From Malus domestica (taxonomy: Eukaryota; Streptophyta; Magnoliopsida; Rosales; Rosaceae), in assembly GCF_042453785.1 (NCBI RefSeq), contig NC_091675.1:1314501-1378500 (forward strand): 64,000 nucleotides of DNA, read 5' to 3'. Below the pieces are notes generated by a model. The model did not search any database. It was not told the DNA's origin and saw nothing but the letters and a program-made list of their open reading frames with translations. Each line of letters opens with the position of its first letter. Position 1 is the stretch's first letter. Position numbers and translations under genes: made by a program. This document shows positions 49,916 through 61,970 of the stretch, piece after piece.

Positions 49916-52900
49916 ATGTTAAAATCTCAAGAACAACTTCCAAATTGTTACTACCCAACTCAGCCAATATTAATCCGCCCAAACTCCCCAACCCCAAAGC
50001 ATTGCCTCCACCTCTCAAATCTCGACGACCAAAATTTTCTCAGATTCTCCATCAAATATCTCTACCTTTTCAAAAAATCTGTCAGCTTAGAAACCCTAAA
50101 ACATGCCCTCTCTAAAGTCCTCGTTGGCTACTACCCATTGGCTGGGAGGTTGAGGACGAGCGCTGACCATGATCAGAAGCTCGAGGTTGACTGCAATGGA
50201 GAAGGTGCTGTATTTGCCGAGGCTTTCATGGACATCACTGCTCAGGATTTTCTTGAACTTTCCAGCAAACCAAACAGGTCTTGGAGAAAACTCTTATACA
50301 GGGTGGAAGCCCTCAGTTTCTTGGATATCCCTCCTCTTGTTATTCAGGTTAGTCCGATTTTGTATTTTTTTTTCTTTTCTCCTTTCTTTTTCTTAATTAA
50401 ACAAGTAAACTTTCCCGTGAAAATTGGAAGAAAAAAAAAAGAAGCTACACCATTGTTCTAATAAGAATAATTAATTTTGTTACTATATTGTCTTGGTGAG
50501 TAGATCTTCCTTTTGAACACATTACGTTTTAAGTTTACATTTTTTATATTTTTTAGTTTGATATATAATACATAATATCGCTTGAAATTAAAATTTTGAA
50601 AATACTTTTGATATTAAATATGGGAAGTTTGGTATTTTCTCAATTGGCTTTGGTGCTCCAATATCTTGTGGTATTGCCACTAACATACCAATATATGGAC
50701 TTTCCTTTTCAATCATTTATCTGAGGAAATAGAGGAAACGAAGTTCCACTGCACAATCCTAGGCTCGGGACAAACAAGTCGCATTTCACCCAACAGAACA
50801 AAAAAATTGGGAAAATGAAATGTGGCCAATATGTACCCTTTGTCCACCAGAAACAGGGTTACTTTTGTCTTCTCACTTAAGGTGACGCCAACATTTTCAA
50901 ATTTTCAAACTACATCTTTGGTAGAAATTCTAGTCCTAATTAAGTGAAAAGAAATTAATAGTTTAAGAATCTTGTGAGTATAATAAGTTTATTGTTCGAT
51001 TCGCTTCCAAGTAAGAAAAGAAAACGATCAACCCTCCTTTATAAAAAATTAAAAATAAAAAATAAAAAGTGTGAGCAACCCTATTCATATCTCATCGTAC
51101 TATCTAGTTCAAGACGATAGGGTTAGGTGATTTTCATTCCATGCTTCTTTTTGTTTTTTTTCGTGCTTTCATTACATCCATTGTCTTCTTTATGCTTTTT
51201 TTCTCCAGTTTTTGCACCCTCACTCCTTTTTCACTTTAAAACTTGTTTCTTACTTTTTTATAAAACTATTATAAAATTACTCTAAATTATCATGATTCAT
51301 GACTAACCATCCTAATTTACGCCTAAAAAACTTGTTTATTACTTAAAAGAAAGATAATCATGAGGGTTGTGATAAACAAAATTGGATGGAATGGAATCCA
51401 ACAACTTGGGGTAAATTGGTGATTGTTGGAAATTTAGTTCCTTAATTTACCAAACAAATAATTAAGGAGGTGCATTTTAAATAGTATGATAGTTCAGGAG
51501 GTAAACAGTTTTCTAATTTTTTTTTTGGGGCTTTTAGATCCAGGTCCAAAAACATAGAATGTTTTTAGGAGTGACTCTAGTTATCTAATTATATGTTTTT
51601 ATTTCTTTTATACTCCTTTTATATTTTCTAAAAATATTAAAAATCAATTAAAATCTTTTAATATTATGCATTTTTCAACTCCAAAATATCTAATTAATAT
51701 CTTATAAACAAAAAAAATTAATATACTAACATAAATCTATATGCAAAACATTCTACCCTAACTCAAGTAGCAAATATATGAATGTATATTATACCTATAA
51801 GTGAGATATGAAACCTAACTAAAAGGTAGAAAAAAACATAATATACCTACAAGCAAGACACATTAATCTGTGACAGGTTGACTATGAAAAAGAATATGTC
51901 ATATAGGTAGATAAATACAATTAACTTGTGATATAGGTTGATTATAAAAATTAAAAAAAAATCTATAAATGGGTTAAAGCAGGAGGAAGAACTAGAAATA
52001 ACAAATAAATAAATAAAAAGAAATAATCAAAGAGATAATTAGGAAGAAATTTGATTTTTACAATAAGTTTTTTCTTTTAAGAGATAATTATTGATAATTA
52101 AATAATTAAATTTAAAGAATTGAACTTGTTTTAATAAACTGGACTATTCCTACTATTAGCTCAAAAAATTGGAGTTATATCAAGCTTTCTTTTTTTTTTT
52201 TTTCATATACCCAAAATTGTCTGTATTTTTCATATAAAATGAAATTCCACTTTTACAGGTTACAAATCTCCGTTGTGGTGGAATGATCATGTGTACAGCA
52301 ATCAATCACTGTTTAAGCGACGGCATCGGCACATCTCAGTTCTTACACGCGTGGGCCCACATAACAGGCAAGCCAGATCTCGATCCACCAATCCAACCGA
52401 TCCACTCTCGCCACGTGTTAAAATCCCGGAGTCCCCCAAAGGCAACCTTCCCTCATCCTCAATTTACCCTAACAAGCAACAACGGCCACGTGGATATCAT
52501 GAGGCTGCTCCAATCGCAGCCGCTCATCCCCACATCCTTAACCTTCACCCACTCGGATATCCTGCACCTCAAGAGACAATGCACACCATCGCTAAAATGC
52601 AGCACCTTCGAAACCCTAGCATCTCACACGTGGCGCTCCTGGATTAAATCATTGAATCTGCCACCCTCTCTCAACATCAAGCTCCTCTTCTCAGTGAACA
52701 TACGAAAAACGTTAAACCCTCAAATCCCACAGGGCTACTACGGCAACGGGTTCGTGCTAGCATGCGCCGAAACCACCGTGAAGGATCTAGTCGGTGCTAA
52801 CTTGCGCCACGGTGTTAAGTTGGTTCAACAATCTAAACAAGATCTTAATGATGAGTATGTAAGGTCGATGATTGACTTATTGGAGGAGAAAACATTGAAG

Positions 52901-53188
52901 ATGGATCTGGGCGCGAGTTTGGTTATATCACAGTGGGCGAAGTTAGGGTTAGAGGAGTTGGATTTTGGAGAAGGGAAGCCATTGCATATGGGGCCTCTCA
53001 CGAGTGATGTTTACTGCTTGTTTTTACCAGTTGTTGGAGATTTCGACGCTGTGAGAGTTCTTGTGTCCGTGCCCGAAAGCTTGGTTGAGAAATTTGAATA
53101 TTACATGACAGAATTTTTTACTGCTGAAGAAATAAATGGAGATCATCGTGCTAATGGATTCCATGCAGAAGATCCAATGGAATATTAA
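49916..53188 (+). CDS. BAHD acyltransferase, omega-hydroxyacid/fatty alcohol feruloyl-transferase-like, 2 exons
   Basis: A cytosolic enzyme that transfers an acyl group from acyl-CoA to an alcohol or amine. Exons 49916-50347 and 52259-53188 give 453 aa. The start MLKSQEQLPNCYYPTQ precedes the usual PTxP-like opening. GYYPLAGRL lies in the N-half. The catalytic HxxxD is present as HCLSDG (H161, D165) directly after the intron. The structural motif DFGWG reads DFGEG (about 379-383), followed by the conserved GKP. The length is normal for the family. Sequence flavour suggests the clade with omega-hydroxypalmitate O-feruloyl transferase and fatty alcohol:caffeoyl-CoA transferases (suberin, cutin or wax phenolics), but the substrate cannot be told by eye. 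The single 1.9-kb AT-rich intron (50348-52258) has no recognised element. A copy of its upstream region, without coding sequence, lies at 61-64 kb. Confidence 0.92.
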
Positions 53189-54305
53189 TTAGATATTTGA
53201 TTAAGGGAGCAGCTCACTACTGTAACATGAGTATTGATAATTAACTGTAAACGGCCGACTGACAAGTTTTTAATTTGTTTGAAAAGTTAAACCGACTGAG
53301 AAATATGTTTTTGAATGGAATTAATATCAAAGAAAATAAAATGTAGTCAGGTGTGTTTTGGTTTTGTGCGACCATATAAATGTTATTAGAACTATATATG
53401 ATATATCATATGCAGTACATGCATTATTGAGATGATCGAACTTGCATGTAATGAATTGTATATCTTATTTTTCTTCTCATATGATAAGATTTGGAGGTTT
53501 TTCTCCGTATAGTGACACATCTCAAACACAATTAAGCTTATATTTGGTTTACTTTAAGTATCTTAAATCCCACATTAATCAACAATAAGATATTAATAGG
53601 TAGTGGAAAAGTGAACATCATTTAGTTGTCAATATTGTTTTACTTTAATTTCCACATAAATGTTGGGAAAGTCATAAGTAGATTCCACTTAAGTTTTCAT
53701 TACGATCATATCAAAACATTCGAGAGGCAAAGATGTTGGAAATTAATCATACTCATATACCATCTCTTTCAATATAAAGTTTTTCAATTTTTTGATAAAA
53801 ATAAAATGGGACAATGGGACTCGTGTCACTCCTCCAATAGCTCGAGCATTCTATTTCTCATCAATTCATAGGAGAATAACGTTTGAGCATTATGTTACAA
53901 TCATATATCTCCTTTGTTTTTTGGTCTATGGATCCTCTAGTATTTAGCATGCGTGTTCTAAAGATAACTTAATATAAAGAAGCATATAGTTACATTAAGA
54001 TGAAGTGACATGTATAAATGCCTATACAAGAGATTCTTATTTTTTTTTTTTTAAAAGGATTAGTTGTGGAGCCCAAACCATATCGAACTTCAAAGATCTA
54101 AACCATTTTATTTTTTAAGTTGCACCTCATAGATAATTTTTTGCAAAATATTATCCATATCGGAAATGCTTGAGACATCTAACTGAGTTCAAAAAAATTG
54201 ACAAACACTATGTTTTAAGAAACATCAAAATTTTATCGTGACAATTAAATGAGTTTCACAACTAATCGTCATTTAAAAAAAATAGAGATTCCTTCACTTA
54301 AAGAG

Positions 54306-54352
<47 letters not shown>

Positions 54353-55454
54353 GTAGGAATATATATCGGCTTATATATAATGAGCATCCAAGCCGTCCAA
54401 ATCATGATTTGCCCTCAATTGAGTCACCTTTATTTCAAACTAAAGCAATTAAAATGTTTGTTTTAGGCACCTCACAGTTGAGAGATCAAATTATATAAGC
54501 ATTCTGACTTTCTCATGTAAAAAATATGAAAATGCTGACAGAAAAATGTGAAAATCTGAAAAACTATCCTGCATCGGAAGTTTATATATAAACAGTGTGC
54601 GTGGCTCCGTAAATAAGATAAGCTAAAGAGTTGTAAACCAAATAAGAATTTAACATTTAACACTTCCCTAGCTCGTACTATAAATAGCAACATAATATCA
54701 AACAAATAGAGCCTTCCATTCCACTTTAATTTATTCATAAAGTGAATGATGGTGGTGTGATCGATCTCAATTCATCTCATCTACCCCATCTGTTAGATCG
54801 GTGCATGTTACCTTTTTGGAGGAATCTGAACTGAAGTGTGCACTTCACCTATTTCGTACAAGTTATATGATTTAAAACAATTGATCAAATGTGTCAATTT
54901 CCACGTTTACAATCGCACTCTTGGAAGATATAATATAAAATCCACCACCATTCAACACATTTATATATGATTTTAAATTTAAATGATTTTCCGTATATAT
55001 GATTTTTAGAAAATACTTAAAAGATTGATGGTTCAAATCTTGAAATACATTACAAATTGAACCCAACAAAAAATACAAAAACTTATATAAAAAATGATGT
55101 CACAAATTCATATATATATATATTTATATATAATATTGAATAGACAAATGCTTCACTAGTAGCAACATGTAGTGGGTATTTTATTCCATCAAATATGAAT
55201 ACGACACATAGTAAACATGTAAGTAATGATTATTGAAGGCCACTACGGCACTACTAGGTTAGCAAAGTAATCTTCATAGACCCACATGAAAACAAATCTA
55301 GGATCCCAACGTGACCCTTTTAAAGCATGCACTTAGATATATATATATTGTCTCCACGCAAAAAAAATATGTATATATATATTGTCCATTTAAGTTCAAG
55401 TTCTATAATTGGAATTTAGTTGCTTTCTTTTGTTATTTTAATGATAGAATTATA
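53189..55454. other. BAHD 3' region and AT-rich intergenic sequence
   Basis: Apart from the TA microsatellite at 54308, I see no gene or delimited element. Short frames here show no family motifs. Confidence 0.5.
54308..54348. repeat. (TA)n microsatellite
   Basis: About 20 uninterrupted TA units. Confidence 0.95.
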
Positions 55455-55662
55455 GGCTTAGCCATGACCGGATGACCCAATGATAGGAGACGAATTTCAA
55501 ACTCATATTTCATATGGCACGTTCCAGATTCGATTCCTGACGCTGGTGAATCATACAATGGTAGTCAAGGGAGGCTAAAATGCCTCTGTAAGTTTTCCTG
55601 ACCCTCATAATGATGGACCTTCGTGACGAAATCACCAACTGATCATTCCCTTTAAAAAAAAA
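55455..55662 (+). mobile_element. tRNA-derived SINE
   Basis: An A-box-like TGACCCAATGATAGG (about 55472) and a B box (GATTCGATTCC, about 55528-55538) at pol III spacing are followed by a unique body and an A-tract at 55653-55662. It is a different family from the SINE at 22004. Confidence 0.65.
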
Positions 55663-56182
55663 ATTATATGTATATTATAGGCTTAATGGATATTGATAGC
55701 AAAATTCTAAAACCATCATCATGCACACTTATATATAATTTTATTTTATTTTGTATTTTCATAAATTCAAAACACATAACAATAGTGCCAATAGGAGAAA
55801 TTAGATAAAAGAAATTAGGAACTTCCGTATTCTAAGGAATTTAGGAAAAACAGATAATAAATTAAGGGGCATTTTGATATAGATGCTTTAAATTTGAATT
55901 TTTTTAATCAAACATCTATAACTTTTAAACTTTTGATCAAACATTCTTCTACTGATTTTTAATTAAAAATTATGATTTTTATTGTATTTAATTAACCAAG
56001 TAGTTCAGAAAATAATATCACAAATATTCTAAAATCACCACAAACTTCCTATCTTATCTTATCATAATTCGTTCAAAATGAATTTTTCTTATTCAAATAA
56101 TTTGTTGTTTTAAATTCTAAAAACACATAAACATCCTATTAACATACAATTATGAAATATAACATGCACATATATTAAATAT

Positions 56183-56394
56183 AACGTACCAAACAGGTAT
56201 ATTAAATATAACGTACCAATCATTTGGTACGTTATTGGTACGTTATATAAATTTAATCTAGGTACGTATTAGTATTTTGGTACGTTATAAATATTGCTTT
56301 CGGTACGTTGTGCAATTCTTTATTTAGTACGTACCAAGTTATTAGTACGTTGTGTTATCCTTATTTTGGTACTTACAAAACTTATGGTACGTTA
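56183..56394. repeat. Cluster of GGTACGTTA motifs
   Basis: Ten copies of GTACGT or its complement, plus one GGTACTTA variant, occur in about 210 bp at irregular 10-35 bp spacing and in both orientations (for example near 56183, 56210, 56226, 56237, 56261, 56279, 56302, 56326, 56344 and 56386). They lie inside the inverted-repeat element at 55880-57750. Confidence 0.9.
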
Positions 56395-56534
56395 TGTGTA
56401 AGTTGTGTAACCCAAAAAAAAAGATAACTTTTCACATTAAAACATTGCACTAAAAAATATTTTGTCAACTCTTAATAATTAATTATTGGAATAAGGACTC
56501 ATTTTAAATATAAATATAAATGTGAAAACTCTTA

Positions 56535-57306
56535 TAGCGCGTTTACTAACCCGTAATCGGAATGAGAATAAGGAATCCGATTCCAATTTCGGATTATACA
56601 TGTGTTTACTAAAATTGGGAGGAATCAAAAGTGTGTGAGGCCCACACAAAAAAATGGAATTCAATTCCTTAAATTGGAGGATTTGGATTCCTAACATATA
56701 CAAGGTATTTGGATTCCGGATTGCCCAAGCAATCGGAATGATAATTTTTTCCCTTTATGCCCTCACTTACTTTCATTATTTCCAAGATTATCCTTTTAAC
56801 CCTAGACTTATTTTTCTTTTCACCCAAGTCATTTTCTATCTTCACCCAGCTCATTTCTTTTCACCCAACCCATGTCCTTCTAGCTCATTAAGCATAATTC
56901 TATGCTCATTCACATTATGCACAAACTCCATACATTGCCGAAGAGAAAAAATTACAACTTGAGCGAGAAAATTTAGTTATTAAAGTCAATACTTAAATTT
57001 ATAAAAAAAAAATAAACAAAATCATTTTAGTATGTCTATGAAATAAAAAAGCAATTTAATTTTTTCTTACTATTATATACGATATCAAATTTTATTAAAA
57101 AAAGTATATAAAATATTTGATTTGAGACAAGGGCATTTTAGTAATCATACTGGTTTATATTCCGATTCTGCTAAATTAGTAAACAGCTTTATGGAATTGT
57201 ATTCTGATTCCGAACAGTTTTAGTAAACAAATTCAACAGGAATCTGATTCTGATTCCACCTCATTTCAATTCCTCTCAATTTGATTACGGATTAGTAAAC
57301 GCGATA
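56535..57306. mobile_element. PIF/Harbinger-like non-autonomous element, 772 bp
   Basis: Termini TAGCGCGTTTACTAACCCG and, on the other strand at the right end, TATCGCGTTTACTAATCCG form inverted repeats. Subterminal GATTCC-rich blocks also mirror. TTA flanks both sides (56532-56534 and 57307-57309), the duplication typical of PIF/Harbinger. It encodes no transposase. Confidence 0.75.
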
Positions 57307-57750
57307 TTAGTTCACGTTTCTACTATAAGTAGTTGTTGAAAAATTCAAATTTATTTTCAGTTGCATGAAATTAGGCAGTCTAGTGTACATCTCAATTTAA
57401 ATTATAAACGAACTCTTGTTTTTTTATAATCTATATAAAATGTTGAGTTGGAAATTGGAAAAACTATATTTCATCCAATTAATCTTGAACCCCAGTAGAT
57501 ATAATTGAATCCTTAAATTGACGAAGGGATGAGATTCCATAAAAATAGCAATAAATTAATGAATATTATGGAGTACATTTTGTTTACATAGAAATGGATT
57601 TAAAAGAATTTATAAAATACTTAAATTAAAAATATACCTGGAATATAAAGTTTAATTAAAAATAAAAGCACTTTAATCAAAAGTTCAAAAGTAACAGATG
57701 TTTAATTTAAAAAAAAAAAATCTAAAATGAGGCATCTAATTCTAATTAAC

Positions 57751-58969
57751 TGTAAATTTTAATCACAAAAAGTAGATAAGAGAACTTAAAAAAAAACACT
57801 ACATGAGCATTATAAAGGTTTAAACGGAATTTGTAAACGAATTTTGCAAATTCATCTCATATGCCTTTTCTAATAATCATGTTGTGCATTTTTAATCCCT
57901 TTTATCTGACATTTTGTAATCTATTTATTCATCAATATGCTTAATTCCCTAAGAATTTAGAAGTTTCGCACTCAACCATACCCTAAAGAAATATATACAT
58001 TTCCCGACTGCCGTCACTTCAATTCTTCTAGACTTGCACTCCCAAGGATGATAAAATTTGAAGCCATTTTTCCCTTTAATTATTAGGTGCACTTTGCACT
58101 TACTTTGCACTTCGTTTGTTATATAATTAAAGGATTATCATCCAATTATGTATAAAGCTCGAATCTAATCAATGCAATGAAAAAAATTAACATTTGATAA
58201 CTGTCAACCTGTTTGGTATGAACCAAAATTTCAAAGTCTTAATCTACAACTTTTCATAAATAATTGGAGGTAAGTGGTAGTTATGAGTGTGCAATGGTTG
58301 TGAGGTGACATATATATGTACATGTGTGTGTGTGTATAGATGTAATTTTTTTATTTTTATATATAACTAACAACAACATGAAATTTCATGACAATGACAA
58401 GTAAGGGATCAACCATATTTGAGCGAGTTCATTGATAAAAAGTTGAAATGCATTTATGAGTCTTTTCGATTTTAAAAAAAGTAAATTATTGTGACAAAAC
58501 TATCAACTAATACCCTTTAAAAAAAAACTACTTTTATCACTACACATGTATCTACTTATTAAAAGTCTATCGAAAATTTCTACAAGTTACGTGCTAAAAG
58601 ATTTCCAATAATCGTGTTATTCACCATTATTAACTTGAATTTTTTAACATCACACGTCATCGTAATTGTCACACTAAAATTTGTCAGTTGACTCATTTTC
58701 ATTTTCATTTGACATGCGTTTTAATCTAGAGGCCCAAAGACCCAGAAAAGTTGGAGGCCCAACATTAAGCCCAATCTAGATTGCCTGTTTATCTACTCTG
58801 GTCTCTCGAAGTTTTATGATTTTATTTTTATTTTTTTCCCTGTTCGACTGCGATGTTTCAAATCGTGGTTTTCGGGTTAGTGTTGGCTTTTTCAAATTTT
58901 CAATTTTTTTTTAATTTGCATTGTTTCTGAATGCTGCTTTTCCAGTAAAGGTGCAATGTGTACTGTGAT
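57751..58969. other. AT-rich intergenic sequence
   Basis: No gene, RNA or delimited repeat was recognised. A short stretch at 58728-58790 has repeated GGCCCAA motifs (TCP/telo-box-adjacent type) but no transcript evidence. Confidence 0.5.
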
Positions 58970-59449
58970 CAAGGAAGAAAATATCGGTAATATCGGAAAT
59001 ATCGGTAGTCCGAAAACACGGAAATATCGATGGAAATATCGGTAAAATATCGATATCGATAAAAATTACATGGAAACCACGGAAATTGTAAGAAAAACTT
59101 GGAAATTTTTATTGAAACTTTGTAGGATGTTTATTTAGTCAATTATCTATTAGTTTATCACAAAAAATTGGAAAGAAATGCATTGCATGATGGATTTAAC
59201 ATTATCAAGTTGATTATATAGCGAGCTGACAAACATTGTGAGTGTAGAAAATATGTAGTAATTAATGAAAGAAATCTAAACACATCATAATCATTTATAT
59301 ATAATGAATTAGTACAATATTTTACACTTTATACATTGCATGGTAAGATACATAAGTGACTTAGTACCACATAGAGTTCCTATGAGGTTCAAAATTTTCA
59401 CTATCTTCATCATCTCTATGTGTATAGTGAGTGTATTGTGAAGAGTAGT

Positions 59450-59612
59450 TATCCAATTTAATGAATAATAATCCAATTTCATAATAATCCAATTTAATGA
59501 ATAATAATCCAATTTCATAAAAAAATAATCCTAATATAAAACATGGTGATGAATAATAATCCAATTTGATGATAATCCAATTTAATGAATAATAATCCAA
59601 TTTGATAATAAA
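59450..59612. repeat. AATAATCCAATTT minisatellite
   Basis: About nine imperfect tandem units of 13-17 bp (AATAATCCAATTT plus CAT or AATG) lie within the hAT-like element. Confidence 0.85.
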
Positions 59613-60144
59613 AAAAGGCGATAATAAGCCAATTGGCAAAAATGATTAAAAAAATCTAAATTGTCTAACTGACCGACACTCTTATAGACTCATTATATCA
59701 CTTTTATAGACTCATCTTACCCTTATAAATTCATTATTTTTCTTGAAATTGATTATAATCATTAGAAAAACAATTTTTTGCATTTCCATATGCCTAACCA
59801 ATAAATACAACTTCTACTATTTCCCTGAAATTATATATTTTCACTTTTTCCCTGAAATTGAGTCCTTTATCCTAATCTAATCTAGACCCCCAGATTAATT
59901 TATATTTTCACTCTTTTTCTGAAATTATATAAATTGTGCAATTGAGTCCTTTATCCTAATCTAATCTGGACCCTTCATCTTGATTCTCACTCTCTGTCAC
60001 GCTGCCACGTGGCAGCCCACTAACCCTCACCCTATCTCTCTCTCTTTTCCCGAGTCCCTCTCGGACCCCTCGCTCTCTCAGAGTTCTCAACTCTATCTCT
60101 CTCTCGAACTCTCCCTCCCTCTCCTCCTAAACTCTCACCCTCCT

Positions 60145-60379
60145 GAACTCTCCCTCTCTCTCCTCCGTCTCTGGGAAGCACGGCGACGCGCAGAGGAAGC
60201 TCGGCTTCCCCGATCGCACCCACACCCAGGCACACCCAAATCCGTCCACCCCGATGCCAGCGCAGCATCTCCACCACCCTCCCTCCCTCTCCCTCCCTCT
60301 CCTCCGTCTCTGGGAAGCACGGCGACGCGCAGAGGAAGCTCGGCTTCCCCGATCGCACCCACACCCAGGCACACCCAAG
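60145..60379. repeat. Direct duplication in the hAT-like element cargo
   Basis: A roughly 90-bp unit running from CTCCGTCTCTGGGAAGCACG through GCACACCCAA occurs at about 60163-60239 and again at 60302-60378, offset by 139 bp. The two copies look identical across the unit, so the duplication is recent or homogenised. Confidence 0.9.
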
Positions 60380-60779
60380 TTTTCAGGTGAGATCCGACTA
60401 AACCCTATGTTGATTACCTCTTGCATGCGTGAAATCTGAAGTTTATATGTGAAATTGATGTTAAAAATCGTGTTTTTGCAAGGTTTTTGGGACGAAATCG
60501 GCTCGGGAATAGGCACACCATCTCCGGCGTTCTTCTCGGAGTCCGATTGCACAGTTCCAAAAAATGTCGCGATATTTCTAAAATATCGCGATATTATCGA
60601 TAATATCACGATATTTTGACGAAAATCACACTGATACCTATTTAAATATCCATTCCCCGAAAAATCGATATTATCGGCGATATTTCGCCGATAATATCGA
60701 TATTTAAATCTATGACTGTGATTAATCATTTTATTGGCATGAAACGGTGGAAACACCCGAGATTGGCTGAGAAGGGTCT

Positions 60780-61033
60780 GAATTTGCGGCTGAGAAGGAG
60801 AAATTTTTCATTCTGAAGGGAACACAAGTGGTACATCATGTATTTTAATAGAAGTAGTGGAAAATTTTATTTTTTTAAGTTATTAAATTTTTAACACACA
60901 TATCTCACTATTTTTACTGTGACACGTAGTATACCATCCCGTGTACCGTTACACTGAAAAATCTCCCATTGAAAAGGACCTAGTTTGAGTGAATGGGGGC
61001 CCCCTGGTAACTTTTATGTAATATTTCCCCAAT
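60780..61033. other. Possible MITE fragment next to the hAT-like element
   Basis: The stretch around 60815-60975 (ACACAAGTGGTACATCATGT... ATACCATCCCGTGTACCGTTACACTG) has weakly inverted ends and recalls a common Maleae repeat. It could not be delimited. Confidence 0.3.
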
Positions 61034-61200
61034 AGTGCATTTTAAGGAAAACTAATGAAAAGAGTTTGAAATTTTTTAGTTTTAATCAAAATTCAAAGGG
61101 ACAAAAAAATATTGTAAGTGAATAGTACTATAAGTGATTTTTTAGAGTAAAAATATTCTTAACGTTAAAAGTGAACAATACCAATAATGTTACATTAAGA
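61034..61200 (-). repeat. Dispersed ~155-bp repeat family, copy 6
   Basis: Opens AAGGAAAACTAATGAAAAGA, passes AAGTGAATAGTACTATAAGT and AGAGTAAAAATATTC, and ends GTTAAAAGTGAACAATACC. It matches the reverse complement of copy 4. Confidence 0.75.
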
Positions 61201-61296
61201 CTACCTACATTTTACTGGACCGTTTATGTTGCTTGTATGACACTTCTCAATTCTCACATCATCATAAAATATTCTGTCTTTTAATCTCACTTTTAA

Positions 61297-61915
61297 CTTA
61301 TCATGGATTCATGGTGATGGTTCCATAATGTGTAGGGTACCCTAATTATATGGCTTTACCGAAATTTCTCTGCAAATTCTAACTATGAACGCTTGTCGTT
61401 TTACTTTGACCTCATCCTATGCAAGTGGAAGGCAAAAAGGTCAAAAGGTTAAAGGTATGCCTTTGATTTGGGTCAAATATGGAATGGAGATGTGCGACCA
61501 ACCCATTGTCTTGAACCCCTAACTTTAGGTCAGTGTAAATCTTGTTTAATTAAATCTCGAAACATCTAATATTAATCTAAGCTTGGCTTAATTATTACAA
61601 AGACTCCAAAAGAGGAATATTATGTGGTAATAATTTCCATGGACACTTGCAATGTTTGTTGCCACCATTCCAATTGGGTATAATTTAAGTGAGTTTACTA
61701 CACCAACGCTAAATATGCATGTTTGTTTGGTATTGCGCTAAAAAACAATAAACATAGCGAATTATAAGCTTTATATTAAATAAAGCATACGTGAAAATTA
61801 AGAAAGAGTTATAGCATATGACAATTAGTAACGAGACTAAAAGAGGTTTTGCGTGTAATATCGGTCTGAAGTATGATTTTAATCTCATGATTAGCGCTAG
61901 TATTTTTAGTGATAA
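61297..61915 (+). repeat. Duplicate of the distal BAHD upstream segment, without its gene
   Basis: Co-linear with 48776-49530, with small indels; the matching blocks are given at that entry. No acyltransferase coding sequence follows. The similarity ends about 55 bp before the MULE-type MITE at 61971. Confidence 0.85.
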
Positions 61916-61970
61916 TTTTGTAATTTTCGAGTAGTTCATTAATATTTTTTTTTCTAGTATATTTTTAATA

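Larger units (their letters stand above)
55880..57750. mobile_element. Inverted-repeat DNA element interrupted by a PIF-like insertion
   Basis: The left arm (AGATGCTTTAAATTTGAATT, AATCAAACATCT, AACTTTTGATCAAA, TTTTTAATTAAA) reads as the reverse complement of the right arm at about 57640-57750 (TTTAATCAAAAGTTC, AGATGTTTAATTT, GAGGCATCT). The arms are about 100 bp. Removing the insertion at 56535-57306 leaves about 1.1 kb. No transposase is encoded, so it is a non-autonomous transposon of uncertain superfamily. Limits are approximate. Confidence 0.6.
58970..60714. mobile_element. hAT-like non-autonomous transposon, 1745 bp, with GC-rich cargo
   Basis: Flanked by exact 8-bp copies ACTGTGAT (58962-58969 and 60715-60722), the hAT signature. 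Ends begin CA on both strands, and the terminal 30-150 bp are dense in ATATCGATATT/ATATCGG motifs that pair across the element. Inside lie an AT-rich left half with an AATAATCCAATTT minisatellite and a CpG-rich, CT-rich block at 59990-60400. That block is followed by AGGTGAG, a consensus splice donor at about 60387. The block carries a direct duplication. No transposase was found. The frames in the GC-rich block show no protein family. Confidence 0.75.

Noticed and set aside
59980-60756. Pro/Ser- and Arg/Gly-rich frames on both strands in the GC-rich block of the hAT-like element
   Set aside because: They come from CT-rich and CpG-rich sequence open in several frames, with no family motif and no codon-usage support.
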